A DNA stretch of 35,860 nt, taken from the IMG/VR virus record IMGVR_UViG_3300049489_001249, positions 1 through 35,860 of that record. The stretch is one strand, 5' to 3'. This DNA is from a virus. The position numbers and the translations under genes are program-made. Position 1 is the stretch's first letter; each line of letters starts with the position of its first letter. The notes below the pieces were generated by a model. That model ran no database searches. It was not told where the DNA came from and saw only the letters and a list, made by a program, of their open reading frames with translations. Of this stretch, positions 1 through 9,057 are shown one piece after another.

Positions 1-999
1 GTACTAGATACTGTTTATTCTGGTAAGAAAAATATAATAAAAATATCTACTATGAATAGTTTTTTAGAGCTTTCAAAAGAACATATGGTAATGGTTTTTG
101 AAAATAATAATTTTTGCTATAAAAATGTTGCTGATTTAAAAATAAAAGATTATTTAGTAATAAATAATGATGCAAGAGAACATGGTGAAATTTATAAAAT
201 AAATAAATTTTTTGATAATGAGTTGGGAAGTAAAAACGGATGGAGAAATAAAGGCGGTGATATACCAGAGTTTGTCAATGAAGAATTTGCTTCTCTTTTT
301 GGATATTTAACAGGTGATGGGTGGATACCAACAACTAATCAAATAATAGGTTTAGCTCTAGGAGTTGATGAAGAAATAAATGAAAAATATCTTAATATTA
401 TAGGGAAATATTGTGAAGGTAAAATAAAAATAGTTGAAAATAAATCAAAAACTTCAAAAGCTTCCTCTAAACAAGCTATTGTTCATTCAAAATTTTTAAG
501 AAATGTATTAATAAATATGGATTTAAAACAAGGATGTGATAATAAAATAATACCAGATTGGGTTATCAATGCTCCTTCTAATATTAAAAAAGCTTTTATT
601 ATTGGTTTGATAGATTCAGACGGTAGTGTGAATGTTGATAAATGGAACTGTAGTCGATATCAACTAGAATTAACTAGTAAGAAAATTCTTAGACAATTTA
701 AAGGACTATTAGATGATTTAAATATTAAAGCAAGTCATGTTAAAAGTAGACAAAGAGATATTACTGAGATATGTGGAATAAAATTAAAAAAGAAATCTAA
801 AAAATCTTATTATATTTATTTTTATGAAAGTACTATTAGGCAATTAAAATATTGTGATAATATTAATAGAAAAACAGATAATTATATAATTGAACCTATT
901 AGAAAAATAGAACTATTAGATGAGTTAGCTGATGTATATGATATACATGTAGAAAATGAAAATCATAATTTTGTTGCTAATAATATAGTGGTTCATAAC
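1..999 (+). mobile_element. Intein with LAGLIDADG homing endonuclease (C-terminal part visible)
   Basis: The segment ends in VVHN followed by Ser (base 1000), the standard intein C-terminal His-Asn plus +1 nucleophile. A block-F-like stretch (VYDIHVENENHNFVANN) lies just before it. ELSKEHMVMV near base 70 looks like splicing block B with its His. Two LAGLIDADG motifs are visible: FGYLTGDGW (bases 298-324) and GLIDSDGS (604-627), the expected spacing for a two-motif monomeric enzyme. The N-terminal Cys/Ser junction is left of the window. The element should excise at the protein level and could spread by homing into empty portal genes. Both acidic residues of the endonuclease motifs are kept, so it may be active. 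Confidence 0.93.
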
Positions 1000-2394
1000 T
1001 CCTTACTCGAAGCAGCTGCTAAAGTTGTTAGACAATTAAACTTATTAGAGGATTCAATTGTAACTTACAGATATTCAAGAGCTTCTGAAAAACGTGTTTG
1101 GAATATTGACTGCGGAGAATTAGGCCCAGATGAAGCAATGTCTTTCGTTGAAAGAGTTAAAAATAATCTTAGAAAAAAACCTAAGTTTAATCCAAGAACT
1201 GGTACACTTGATTTCCAATATGACCCGCAATCCGTGACTGAAGATTTTTTTATCCCGATAAGGACTGGAATGACAAATAACTCTGTTACTACATTGCCAG
1301 GTGCTACAAACCTTGGAGAGATAAATGATATTCTTTATTACAAGAAAAAGTTAATGCAAGCACTTAAGATTCCTATGGCGTTTATGGGAGAAGAGGGACT
1401 GTCATATGCTAAATCTAATTTAGCACTTATTGATGTTCGTTTTGCAAGATTTGTGGAAAGGATACAAAGGTATTTTGAGAAAGGATTAGAGAAGATAGCT
1501 ATTGTCCATCTTTCACTTAAAGGTTTTTCTGTTGAAGAGATAAAATCATTTCATATTAAAATGACACCTGCTTCAAATGTTCGAGAGAAGACGATGCTTG
1601 AGAATATGAACGAGAAGTTTACAGTTATGGCATCTGCAAAAGGTTTAGAAATATTTCCTAATACTTGGATTTTATCTGAGATATGGGGAGCAAGTGAAGA
1701 AGAAACTGAAAATATTATTAAGATGATGAATATGCAAAAAGCTGGTGGAGAAGCCGCTGCTGGTGGCGGTGGCGGTGGCGGAGGAGCTTTAGGTGGTGGA
1801 GACTTAGGAGCCGAGATGCCAATGCCAATGCCAGATTCTGGTGCTGAAGCAGGAGCTGAAGCAGGTGGAATGGAAGCAGGAGCAGGAGCTGAAGTAGGTG
1901 GAATGGAAACTGGAGCAGAAGCTGGTGGAGCAGAAGTCCCAGGTGGAGAAGGTGGAGGAGAGCCGTCTATGGAATCAGAAGCATTAAGCATTGAAGAAAA
2001 TAAAACAATTATTAAATTAAGAGAAGAACTTAAGATATTAAAAGCAGAGAAAGATAAGCTTTCATATCAGAAAAAAGAGTTTAAGAAAGAGGCAATTAAA
2101 ATAATTAGTGAAAATAGTAAGTTAAAAACGAAAGAAAAGCTGGAAAATGACTTTAAATTGCAATTAAAATTATTATATGAACAAAAATATGCAAAAAAAA
2201 CTGAAAAAGAAAAAGATAAAGTAATAAACTCTTTAAGAGAATTTAAGATTTTTGGTGAATTAGATGGGTTAGAACCTGTTAATAAAAAGCCAGAAAAAGT
2301 ATTAGTAGAAGATGGGAATAAGTCAGATGACTCTTTATCTTTTTTAAGTACTAAGATTAAAAATAGAACAAGAACTCCTGGAGGAACCAAGTGA
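1..2394 (+). CDS. 20: Portal protein (T4 gp20-like) with in-frame intein; 5' end outside window
   Basis: The frame is open from base 1, so the gene starts left of the window. Codons 1-333 are intein. The C-extein from base 1000 (464 aa) resembles T4 gp20: RQLNLLEDSIVTYR, an arginine-rich SRASEKRVW segment, TTLPGATNLGEI, then the YYKKKLMQAL helix. Portals form the dodecameric ring at one capsid vertex through which DNA is packaged and to which the neck attaches. After the conserved core comes a Gly/Ala/Pro/Glu low-complexity segment (about 1741-1965) and a Lys/Glu coiled coil (about 1999-2250), an extension I do not associate with T4 gp20. The stop overlaps the next GTG start (GTGA). Head genes follow in T4 order, which supports the call. 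Confidence 0.93.
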   Translation, partial: VLDTVYSGKKNIIKISTMNSFLELSKEHMVMVFENNNFCYKNVADLKIKDYLVINNDAREHGEIYKINKFFDNELGSKNGWRNKGGDIPEFVNEEFASLFGYLTGDGWIPTTNQIIGLALGVDEEINEKYLNIIGKYCEGKIKIVENKSKTSKASSKQAIVHSKFLRNVLINMDLKQGCDNKIIPDWVINAPSNIKKAFIIGLIDSDGSVNVDKWNCSRYQLELTSKKILRQFKGLLDDLNIKASHVKSRQRDITEICGIKLKKKSKKSYYIYFYESTIRQLKYCDNINRKTDNYIIEPIRKIELLDELADVYDIHVENENHNFVANNIVVHNSLLEAAAKVVRQLNLLEDSIVTYRYSRASEKRVWNIDCGELGPDEAMSFVERVKNNLRKKPKFNPRTGTLDFQYDPQSVTEDFFIPIRTGMTNNSVTTLPGATNLGEINDILYYKKKLMQALKIPMAFMGEEGLSYAKSNLALIDVRFARFVERIQRYFEKGLEKIAIVHLSLKGFSVEEIKSFHIKMTPASNVREKTMLENMNEKFTVMASAKGLEIFPNTWILSEIWGASEEETENIIKMMNMQKAGGEAAAGGGGGGGGALGGGDLGAEMPMPMPDSGAEAGAEAGGMEAGAGAEVGGMETGAEAGGAEVPGGEGGGEPSMESEALSIEENKTIIKLREELKILKAEKDKLSYQKKEFKKEAIKIISENSKLKTKEKLENDFKLQLKLLYEQKYAKKTEKEKDKVINSLREFKIFGELDGLEPVNKKPEKVLVEDGNKSDDSLSFLSTKIKNRTRTPGGTK
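1741..1965 (+). repeat. Gly/Ala-rich imperfect repeat inside portal gene
   Basis: In-frame low-complexity DNA encodes a run of eight glycines, a PMPMP stretch and imperfect copies of G-A-E-A-G-G-M-E. It separates the portal core from a terminal coiled coil and probably acts as a flexible linker. Such repeats can change length by slippage. Confidence 0.8.
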
Positions 2395-3833
2395 AATTAA
2401 CTGAAAAAAACTTTATAGAACTGCTAAGAAAATCAGACAGCTTTACAATTAAGGAAGCGTTTTCTAAAGTAAAGAATGCAGAGCCAATTGCGATATTTGA
2501 AAGCGATAAATCTCTCGTTTTAAAAGATACGAATAGTAAACAATTTTATTATGCTTCATATACTTTGGATGAAGGATTCGTTAATCTTACAGACATAGAA
2601 CCTTTTGATTTTGAAGAAATGGATTATAAGAAAGTTATTAAAGAAAACATTGAAGATATTTTTTCTTCTAATTCAGACAAAAGCTTATCAGCTTTAAAGA
2701 AATCTATTAGAGAGATTATCTATGAAAATTCTCTTGCAAAAGATAAGATAGATTCTAAAATAAATGATTTAATGAAAGAGGAACACATTACTTATATTAA
2801 TAAACCTAAGTTTGTGTTTAAGAAAGCTGATGAAGCAAAAGCAAAGATAAATAAGTTGAAAGAAAGTGATTATTTCAAACAATTTGCTGTGCAAGTTGAG
2901 AAGAAAAATCTTACACCTCTTGTTCTTGAACAGATGAATTGGGAAAAAGATTCTGCAAAACTTTTTAGAAATAAAATTAATTATAAAGAAGATAAAGTTA
3001 TTTCAGAAGGAACTAAATATTCTTTAAAAGGACTTAAAAAAGCTCAGATTACTGCTAAAGGATATTGGAAAGATGTTACCTTCCGAAAACGACTTAAAGA
3101 AGCAATTAATGATGAGAAAATGGTAGCACCGTTTCTTGGAAGATATAAGAACATGACTCTTCTTGGAGAAGAGGCTTTGATTGAAAGTCTTTCTAAAGCA
3201 TTGTTAGCTATAAGTGAAAGTAACAAAATTGATTCTAAACTTAAATCATTAATGGAAAGTATTAAAAAAAATAAAAACATGATTACTTGGGGTAAATTAA
3301 CTGAAGCTCCTCTACCAGGTGGAGAAGCTATGCCAGCAAGTCCAGAAGCTGCTGATACAATGGGTGCTGATGCAATGGGTACTGAAACAGGGACAACTGC
3401 TCCAGAAGCTGTTGAGCCACCCACAGATGAAGCAGAATTACCAGAAGAACCAACCGATGAAACTGCTGGTCTTGGAACAGAAGAAGACCTTGCAACTGAA
3501 TCATCTAAAGAAGTAGCAATTATAAATGCTTTACTTGGTACTATCGAAGAAATATTCTGGAATGGTAATCAAGAAAATAAAGAACTAGCTAATCTCATTA
3601 AAGAACTTAGAGATATGAGAGAAGGTGGTGAGTTTGATGAAAACAGATTGGAAGAAATATTTAAAGATTTGTTTTCTGTAACACAACAAATACAAACAGC
3701 TGGTGGTGAAGAAGAAGTTGGTGAAGAAGAACTTGCTCCAACTGATGAACTACCGGTAGAAGGTGCTCCAGGTGAAGTACCCGCAACGCCAGAAGTCCCA
3801 GCTGCAGAGCCATCACCATTAGAAAATTATTAA
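2391..3833 (+). CDS. Hypothetical head-module protein, helical with acidic Pro/Ala linkers
   Basis: This 480-aa protein starts at a GTG inside the portal stop (GTGA), so translation is probably coupled. Residues 1-300 are predicted mostly helical and Lys/Glu-rich. Residues about 303-370 form a low-complexity Pro/Ala/Glu/Thr linker, 372-437 a small helical segment, and 438-480 a second acidic Pro-rich tail. No enzyme motif is visible and I do not recognise the family. Its place between portal and prohead core genes suggests a structural or assembly role. The linker style matches the portal C-terminus, so the two may work together. L-x-E triplets occur (for example MGKL-type helices aside, the tail has several Glu-rich sites), but cleavage cannot be judged. 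Confidence 0.75.
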   Translation: MKLTEKNFIELLRKSDSFTIKEAFSKVKNAEPIAIFESDKSLVLKDTNSKQFYYASYTLDEGFVNLTDIEPFDFEEMDYKKVIKENIEDIFSSNSDKSLSALKKSIREIIYENSLAKDKIDSKINDLMKEEHITYINKPKFVFKKADEAKAKINKLKESDYFKQFAVQVEKKNLTPLVLEQMNWEKDSAKLFRNKINYKEDKVISEGTKYSLKGLKKAQITAKGYWKDVTFRKRLKEAINDEKMVAPFLGRYKNMTLLGEEALIESLSKALLAISESNKIDSKLKSLMESIKKNKNMITWGKLTEAPLPGGEAMPASPEAADTMGADAMGTETGTTAPEAVEPPTDEAELPEEPTDETAGLGTEEDLATESSKEVAIINALLGTIEEIFWNGNQENKELANLIKELRDMREGGEFDENRLEEIFKDLFSVTQQIQTAGGEEEVGEEELAPTDELPVEGAPGEVPATPEVPAAEPSPLENY

Positions 3834-3845
3834 TAAGGAGAAATA

Positions 3846-4328
3846 ATGAGTAATTTAAATGAATACCTTGAAAAGATTTTTGTAACAGAGGAAAAAGAAG
3901 AAAGTACAAACTTAGGAGCTGATAGCGGTCCAAGTGAAGAACCAGATAAACCTAAAAAATCTAAAAATACTTTTAAAAAGATGGATGCTTTAAAAGCAGA
4001 AGTTGTTAAAATGCTTGATGATTGTGACTATAAAGGACTTGAAAAAGTTAAGAAATGTTGCGAGAAATGTATAGACAAAGACGATGAAGACGAAAAAGCT
4101 GAAGATAAAAAAGAAGAAAAAGCTGAAGAAAAGAAAGAAGACAAGAAAGAAGTAAAAGAAAGTTTAGATTTAGCTAAAAAAGAACTTTTGACTTTGAAAG
4201 AAGAGCTTAAGAAAAAGAAAGAAACAGCTGAGAAAGAAAAAGTTGATAAACCATTAACTGAATCAGAAGAGAAAGTTGCTAAAGAAGCTAAGGATTTAAA
4301 AAGAATCCAACATTTAGCTGGCGTTTAA
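3846..4328 (+). CDS. Charged prohead-core-type protein (gp67/gp68 position) with C-terminal LAG peptide
   Basis: A 160-aa protein, strongly Lys/Glu-rich and predicted helical, with a Cys cluster (CCEKC) near residue 76. Ribosome site AAGGAG lies just upstream. It sits between portal and protease, where T4 encodes the small core proteins gp67 and gp68; the assignment is by position and composition, not sequence identity. The last residues, KRIQHLAGV, match the peptide found at the scaffold C-terminus and at the N-termini of eight other proteins in this window. PLTE|S about 25 residues before the end fits the L-x-E cleavage rule of T4-type prohead proteases. Probably an inner-core protein degraded or trimmed during head maturation. 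Confidence 0.7.
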   Translation: MSNLNEYLEKIFVTEEKEESTNLGADSGPSEEPDKPKKSKNTFKKMDALKAEVVKMLDDCDYKGLEKVKKCCEKCIDKDDEDEKAEDKKEEKAEEKKEDKKEVKESLDLAKKELLTLKEELKKKKETAEKEKVDKPLTESEEKVAKEAKDLKRIQHLAGV

Positions 4329-4342
4329 GTTAAGGAGTGTCC

Positions 4343-5023
4343 ATGAGGAAAGAACTATTAAAGCAGTCAATTGATTACGATTATCAAATTTTAAACGAAG
4401 ACATTGACATAAACGGCGTTAAGACAAAAAGACTTCGTGGACCACTTAGTGAAGGCGATATCGAAAATAGAAATAATCGAGTTTATCCTAAATATCTTTT
4501 AGAAAGAGAAGTAGAAAGATTACTACCAGATATTAAAGCTAGACAAGTTATAGGTGAATTAGACCATCCAGATGATTTAAAAATACATCTAGATAGAGTT
4601 TCTCATGTTATTACTGAAGCCACTTGGGAAGGTAATAAATTAATGGGAACAATAGAAATTCTTCCACATACAACTGCTGGTAAAAATCTTTTAGGATTAG
4701 TTCAATCTGGAATTAGATTAGGTATTTCTTCTAGGGGAATGGGTTCAGTTAGACAACAAGCAAATGGAAAAAATGTTGTACAAGAAGATTTACGTTTGAT
4801 TACTTGGGATGTAGTTGCACAACCATCTAATTACTCATCATGGCTTTCTTTAACAGAAAGTGCCAATCCTATCTATCTAGATGATATCGGATATATAGGT
4901 GAAAATGTAGAACCAAAGCAATTAGTAAACATTGAGCATATCCTAAGAGGTAAATCTCAAATTTCATTAGTTGGATTTAATTTAGACCAAATTTTAAGAA
5001 ATGGTTTAAAAAAAAATAATTAA
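4343..5023 (+). CDS. 21: Prohead core protease (T4 gp21 family)
   Basis: Serine protease of the T4 gp21 / herpes assemblin-like fold that cleaves scaffold, capsid and internal proteins inside the prohead. Landmarks, numbered from the ATG at 4343: RGPLSEGDIENRNNRVYP near the start, VIGELDHP with catalytic His75, and GISSRGMGSV with catalytic Ser (129 or 130), followed by the conserved DVVAQPS. The length of 226 aa is close to T4 gp21 (212 aa). An upstream GTG at 4337 is in frame, but the AAGGAG site at 4332-4337 overlaps it and sits correctly for the ATG, so the ATG is preferred. It lies between core-protein and scaffold genes as in T4. Confidence 0.93.
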   Translation: MRKELLKQSIDYDYQILNEDIDINGVKTKRLRGPLSEGDIENRNNRVYPKYLLEREVERLLPDIKARQVIGELDHPDDLKIHLDRVSHVITEATWEGNKLMGTIEILPHTTAGKNLLGLVQSGIRLGISSRGMGSVRQQANGKNVVQEDLRLITWDVVAQPSNYSSWLSLTESANPIYLDDIGYIGENVEPKQLVNIEHILRGKSQISLVGFNLDQILRNGLKKNN

Positions 5024-5056
5024 AACAAAGTTAAATAGTAATTTACAGGAGAATTT

Positions 5057-5446
5057 ATGCTTTACAACCAAAAACGACTTAAGACACTTCAGACAAAACT
5101 TTTTGAAAATATCGAAGATATGGAAGATGAAAAACCTATGCCAGGATTCGATGAGAATGGCGAGGATATGGAAGAAGAAGATTATGACATTGATATGGAT
5201 AAGTCTGATGATATGAACGATGATATGGATAAAGAAGAAACTCCAGAATCTGATTTAGAAGCAAGAATAGCATCTCTTGAAGAAAAGATTTTATCTTTAG
5301 AATCTAAGCTAAACGATGTCGAAGAAGAAGAATCTGAAGAAGAAAACGAAGAAGAATCAGAAGATAAAGCTGATGAATACGAAGATGAAGAAGATATCGA
5401 AGACGAAGAAGATGAAAACGTTGACGATGAAGAAATTGAATTATAA
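5057..5446 (+). CDS. Extremely acidic core-type protein
   Basis: A 129-aa protein made largely of Asp and Glu, with one short heptad-like helix in the middle (residues about 70-92, LEARIASLEEKILSLESKL). Ribosome site AGGAG precedes the ATG. It lies between protease and scaffold. T4 gp67 is a small, very acidic prohead core protein, so a similar role is plausible from composition and position. Acidic peptides left after cleavage may help neutral packing in the head; that is inference. Low-complexity sequence makes homology searches unreliable. Confidence 0.65.
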   Translation: MLYNQKRLKTLQTKLFENIEDMEDEKPMPGFDENGEDMEEEDYDIDMDKSDDMNDDMDKEETPESDLEARIASLEEKILSLESKLNDVEEEESEEENEEESEDKADEYEDEEDIEDEEDENVDDEEIEL

Positions 5447-5476
5447 ATAAAAAAATAAAAAAATCTTTATTAAATT

Positions 5477-5485
5477 AAAGATAAT
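5477..5485 (+). promoter_or_regulatory. AAAGATAAT element (putative late promoter) before scaffold gene
   Basis: One of seven non-coding copies of AAAGATAAT in this window, each behind an A-rich tract. Here it is 24 nt before the scaffold GTG, leaving room for the AGGAGG ribosome site at 5499-5504. It overlaps the right arm of a short inverted repeat (ATCTTTA/TAAAGAT). A T4-like late-promoter role is inferred. Confidence 0.5.
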
Positions 5486-5509
5486 TGTAATAACGTCTAG
5501 GAGGACAAA

Positions 5510-6496
5510 GTGAGTCTTTTACAAAATATAAAGCTATCTGAAGCTGAAGAAACAGAATTTAATCAAAGATTATCAGAGTGGCGAGAAAATACTAAAGCTG
5601 AAATTAAATCTGAACTTGAAAAACAGTTTAAGGATAAAGGTAGTCGAATTACCGAAGACGGTGACCTTGATTTAACAGAAGAAGAAAGTGCTATTCTTAA
5701 AGCACAACTTGTTGAATGGAAAGAAAAGATAAAAGAAGAAACTGAAGAATCTCTCGGTGACAAATTTTATCAAGCCTATAAAAAAGGTGAAGATAAGTTG
5801 AAAAAATCTTATTCTGAAAAATTCATTAAAACTCTAAAAGAAATGTATGAAGAAGTAGAAGTTTCTGTTAGAGAAAAACTACAAGAAAGTTCAGAATTTA
5901 AAGCCTTTACTGCAATTAAAAAATCAATTGCTCCTTTTATTATTGAAGGCGAATATTCAGATTCAGTTCTAGAAGATACAACTAAACTTAAAGCTATCAT
6001 CAAAGAACAATCTCAAAAACTTGAAGATATTAAAATCAAAACAAAGCTAGACCAACTTACAGAAGGTATGCCTGCTGATTTTAAAAATGATTTTATCGAA
6101 AGTCTAGGTGCTTTCAGTACCGAAGATGAACTTATTGAAAAGTTCCAAAAACAAATCAATTTAGTAAAGAACGTGAAATCTACTGTTATCAGTGAGATGG
6201 AAGACGTTCAAAAGATTTCAAAAGTCGAGACAGTAAAAGAACCAGAGGTGAAAGAAACTCCTGCTCCTATTAAGGAAGAAGAAGTTATTGCACCAAAAGT
6301 AGTTACACCCGAAGCAAAACCTAAAACTGAAGCCCCTAAAGCTCCAGAAAAAAAAGTTATAGTTGAAAGTGCACCTATTGTCGAAGAGGACCTAGAAGAT
6401 AAAATAGACTATGATGTTCTTACAGAAGAATTCAAGCGAAAAGAAAAAAAGCATGATTCCCTTCAAAGAATGCGAGAACTTGCTGGTCTAATATAA
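5510..6496 (+). CDS. 22: Prohead scaffold protein (T4 gp22-like)
   Basis: A 328-aa, helical, Lys/Glu-rich protein directly between protease and major capsid protein, the exact place of T4 gp22, the main scaffold component. Starts at GTG 5510 behind a perfect AGGAGG. Several L-x-E triplets (DLTEE, QLTEGMP, VLTEEF) fit cleavage by the neighbouring protease. Residues about 245-300 form a Pro/Lys/Glu linker. The C-terminus reads QRMRELAGLI, the peptide that recurs on other proteins here; in T4-type heads scaffold ends contact shell or core partners, so this may be the docking peptide shared with cargo (inference). Sequence identity to gp22 is weak, so the call rests on context and composition. 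Confidence 0.85.
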   Translation: MSLLQNIKLSEAEETEFNQRLSEWRENTKAEIKSELEKQFKDKGSRITEDGDLDLTEEESAILKAQLVEWKEKIKEETEESLGDKFYQAYKKGEDKLKKSYSEKFIKTLKEMYEEVEVSVREKLQESSEFKAFTAIKKSIAPFIIEGEYSDSVLEDTTKLKAIIKEQSQKLEDIKIKTKLDQLTEGMPADFKNDFIESLGAFSTEDELIEKFQKQINLVKNVKSTVISEMEDVQKISKVETVKEPEVKETPAPIKEEEVIAPKVVTPEAKPKTEAPKAPEKKVIVESAPIVEEDLEDKIDYDVLTEEFKRKEKKHDSLQRMRELAGLI

Positions 6497-6526
6497 AAAA
6501 TATTATATTAACAATCGGAGGAAAAT

Positions 6527-8008
6527 ATGTTAAATAATGTAGCTGACAAATCTAGAGAATTTAATTCTTTAGCCGAACAGTATGAATCTAAATGGGCCCC
6601 ACTCTTAGGTGAAAGCTTAAGCGGTTATGAAAGAAGTGTCTGTTCTATTCTTTTAGAAAACCAATTGGATTATATCGATTCACATCGAGGAATGTTAACA
6701 GAAGCAACTGTATCTGGTGACGTTGCTGGTCCAGAACGAATCCTACTTCCAATAGTAAGACGTTTCTATCCATCACTCGTATCAAACAAACTAGTAGGTG
6801 TTCAACCAATGACCACACCTTCTTCTCTTGTTTTTTACCTACGTTACTTTTATAGCAACAACAAAGGTGCTACGAATTCAGGTGATGAATTCTTGGGCAT
6901 CCCTGGTCAACCAGGTCCAAACGCTTGGGGTTATGACCCCTATTACTCAAGTTCAGAACTAGAACTGACTGTAACAGGTCTTGCTCTTAGCTCTGGAACT
7001 ACTTATACTGGTACAGTATCTGCTGCTCAACTTGCTAATAACGCAACTTGGCTAAATCAGCTTGGAACTACTAACGTAGTTACTTCTACTGGTTGGGCTG
7101 GTTATGTTGTTTCTAAACAAGCTGCTGGTGCTACTAACGTTACAGGTAGCGTTGATTACAAAACAGATATTACATCTATTTCTATCAACAAAACTTCAGG
7201 TGCCGTTACTATCGTTTTCGCTGCCGCTCTTTCAGGTTCTCCTGTTTCTAGCGAAATCAGCGTTTACGTTGATGGAGACTTTGAGTTCCGTGAAGACCTA
7301 CCAGAAGTTGACCTTCGTATCCTTTCAGAAAGCGTAGTTGCTAAAACTCGTAAACTGAAAACAAAATGGTCAAACGAAGCTGAACAAGATATGAAAATCA
7401 TTCACAATATCGATGCCGAGAAAGAACTCGTTTCTCTTCTCTCCAACGAGATTGCTCTTGAAATTGACCGAGAAATTCTTCGTGACCTTCTCCTTCAATC
7501 ATATCATAAACAAGTTTTCGCTTTTGACTCAGTAGGTCAAACTTTCGATTACATGAACCCCAATAAGGCTCTTGCTGACCGAATCGTTCAACTCTGTAAC
7601 GAAATTTACAGATACACAAAACTTGGTGTGGCCAACTGGATTGTTACTTCTCCTGACGTTGCAGCTAAACTTGAAACTGTAAAAGGTTTTGAGCCATCTA
7701 GCTCCGGTGAAGGTGATAATAACAATACTGAGTTCGGTATTGCTTATGCAGGTAAGCTCAATGGAAAAATCAGTGTATACAAAGATGCAATCTTCCCAAA
7801 AGGAAAAGTGCTCGTTGGTTATAAAGGTCAAAACTTTATGCAGTCTGGTTATTTCTATGCACCTTATGTGCCTATCCAAATGACTCCAACAATTATAGAC
7901 CCAGAGGACTTTACTCCAAGGAAAGGACTTATGACTCGATACGGTAAAATCCTTGTCGATGGGGGCCAATACAACTATGGCCAATTAGTCGTGAAGAACT
8001 TAGTTTAA
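6527..8008 (+). CDS. 23: Major capsid protein (T4 gp23 family)
   Basis: A 493-aa protein (T4 gp23 is 521). After an N-terminal propeptide, residues 57-60 read LTE|A, the prohead protease site. Then come GDVAGPERILLPIVRRFYPSL-type residues and VGVQPMT, hallmarks of gp23. Residues about 145-250 are a Thr/Ser/Ala-rich insertion. The DLPEVDLRI and VAKTRKLKTKWS stretch and the C-terminal MTRYGK segment complete the HK97-type shell fold of the family. Codon choice shifts to C-ending and preferred codons compared with neighbours, as expected for the most abundant virion protein. Ribosome site GGAGG precedes the ATG. A strong terminator follows. Confidence 0.97.
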   Translation: MLNNVADKSREFNSLAEQYESKWAPLLGESLSGYERSVCSILLENQLDYIDSHRGMLTEATVSGDVAGPERILLPIVRRFYPSLVSNKLVGVQPMTTPSSLVFYLRYFYSNNKGATNSGDEFLGIPGQPGPNAWGYDPYYSSSELELTVTGLALSSGTTYTGTVSAAQLANNATWLNQLGTTNVVTSTGWAGYVVSKQAAGATNVTGSVDYKTDITSISINKTSGAVTIVFAAALSGSPVSSEISVYVDGDFEFREDLPEVDLRILSESVVAKTRKLKTKWSNEAEQDMKIIHNIDAEKELVSLLSNEIALEIDREILRDLLLQSYHKQVFAFDSVGQTFDYMNPNKALADRIVQLCNEIYRYTKLGVANWIVTSPDVAAKLETVKGFEPSSSGEGDNNNTEFGIAYAGKLNGKISVYKDAIFPKGKVLVGYKGQNFMQSGYFYAPYVPIQMTPTIIDPEDFTPRKGLMTRYGKILVDGGQYNYGQLVVKNLV

Positions 8009-8031
8009 TAAACTAGTACTATAACTAAACC

Positions 8032-8078
8032 AAAGGGCGTTTGTCAGATATTAATTTATTTGACAAACGCCCTTTTTT
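8032..8078 (+). terminator. Rho-independent terminator after capsid gene
   Basis: A perfect 15-bp inverted repeat (arms 8032-8046 and 8061-8075, core GGGCGTTTGTCA) with a 14-nt AT loop ends in a run of six T. It is the strongest terminator seen in the window and ends the head operon. Confidence 0.95.
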
Positions 8079-8109
8079 ATTATATACTATGTAAGGCGAG
8101 CGTAATATT

Positions 8110-9051
8110 ATGATAAAGAATGAAAAAACATTAAGTGGAAAATTAGTTATAACTTTAAAAAAAGGTTCTCATGAAAAAGTTCTAGTTCATTGTGATATGT
8201 GTAATATAGAATTAGGTTGGCTTACTTATAGTGGAATAGCAGTAAGAAAAGATGGACACTATTGTAGGTCTTGTGCTAGAAGAAAAATACTTGGATTTGA
8301 CTTTCCAGTATTAAGGATAGAAAAGGGAATAAAGTATAGACATTGTACACACTGTAATAGTTTTAAAGAAGATGTTTCTATAAATTTCTTCAATAGTGAA
8401 AGTAATAAGCATATTTGTAAAGAATGTCGTATACAGCAAAATAAGAAATGGATAAATATAAATAAAGAATATTTTATAGAAAGATGTAGGAGAAATAATT
8501 CTAGAGAACATAATAAGAAAGCTAGAAAAGAATATGAAAAAACAGCAGAAGGAAAAGCTGCAAAGAAAAAGTATAAACAATCTGAAAAGGGTAAGTCTGG
8601 AAATATAAAATATAAACAATCACCTTTAGGAAAAGCAGCTGCTCATCGTGATGCAGCTAGACGAAGAATTGCATTAAGTAAAGCTACTCCAATGACAGCT
8701 GATATGGAATTAATTCTTAGAGAAGAGATACGTCAGTTACATGGAGGAGAATACCGATGCCTTATTTGTGGTAAACTTATGAAAGAGGGTGGCAGGGAGC
8801 CAAATAGTGAGAGCTGGGAACACTTTATACCGCTTAAACTGATAGAAGATGGCACATATGATATAGATGCAAATGATATGAATAATATGACATATATTTG
8901 TTATTCTTGTAATTCAGTTAAAAATGCAGTAACTATGAAGCAATATATAGAAGAAAATGAAATACCGTTTAAGAGTAAAGAGTTTATTCTTAAGAAACTA
9001 AGTAATCTTAAAGGAAGTAAATCAGAGCCAATACTGGTATTTAAGAAGTAA
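8110..9051 (+). CDS. Free-standing HNH endonuclease with zinc fingers
   Basis: A 313-aa protein with three Cys-rich modules. N-terminal CDMC...CRSC (residues about 29-60) and CTHC...CKEC (about 78-112) look like zinc fingers. A middle stretch repeats Y-K-Q-S-x-x-G-K-(S/A) and is very basic, a DNA-binding repeat common in phage HNH homing enzymes. The catalytic domain is C-terminal: CLICG, then WEHFIPL with the HNH His, then MNNMTYICYSC carrying the Asn and second Cys pair. It is not inside another gene; it stands alone right after the capsid terminator, a usual place for selfish phage endonucleases. The upstream ribosome site is poor. Confidence 0.88.
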   Translation: MIKNEKTLSGKLVITLKKGSHEKVLVHCDMCNIELGWLTYSGIAVRKDGHYCRSCARRKILGFDFPVLRIEKGIKYRHCTHCNSFKEDVSINFFNSESNKHICKECRIQQNKKWININKEYFIERCRRNNSREHNKKARKEYEKTAEGKAAKKKYKQSEKGKSGNIKYKQSPLGKAAAHRDAARRRIALSKATPMTADMELILREEIRQLHGGEYRCLICGKLMKEGGREPNSESWEHFIPLKLIEDGTYDIDANDMNNMTYICYSCNSVKNAVTMKQYIEENEIPFKSKEFILKKLSNLKGSKSEPILVFKK

Positions 9052-9057
9052 TCCCCC

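Noticed and set aside
1551-1991. Minus-strand frame rich in Pro/Ala/Ser opposite the portal linker
   Set aside because: It mirrors Gly/Ala repeat DNA on the + strand, has no ribosome site, and all other genes run on the + strand.
3044-3424. Minus-strand frame opposite the 480-aa protein
   Set aside because: A shadow of the Pro/Ala-rich coding sequence, with no independent support.
7529-7984. Minus-strand frame opposite the capsid gene
   Set aside because: Opposite a highly conserved gp23 region with its own codon bias; composition explains it.
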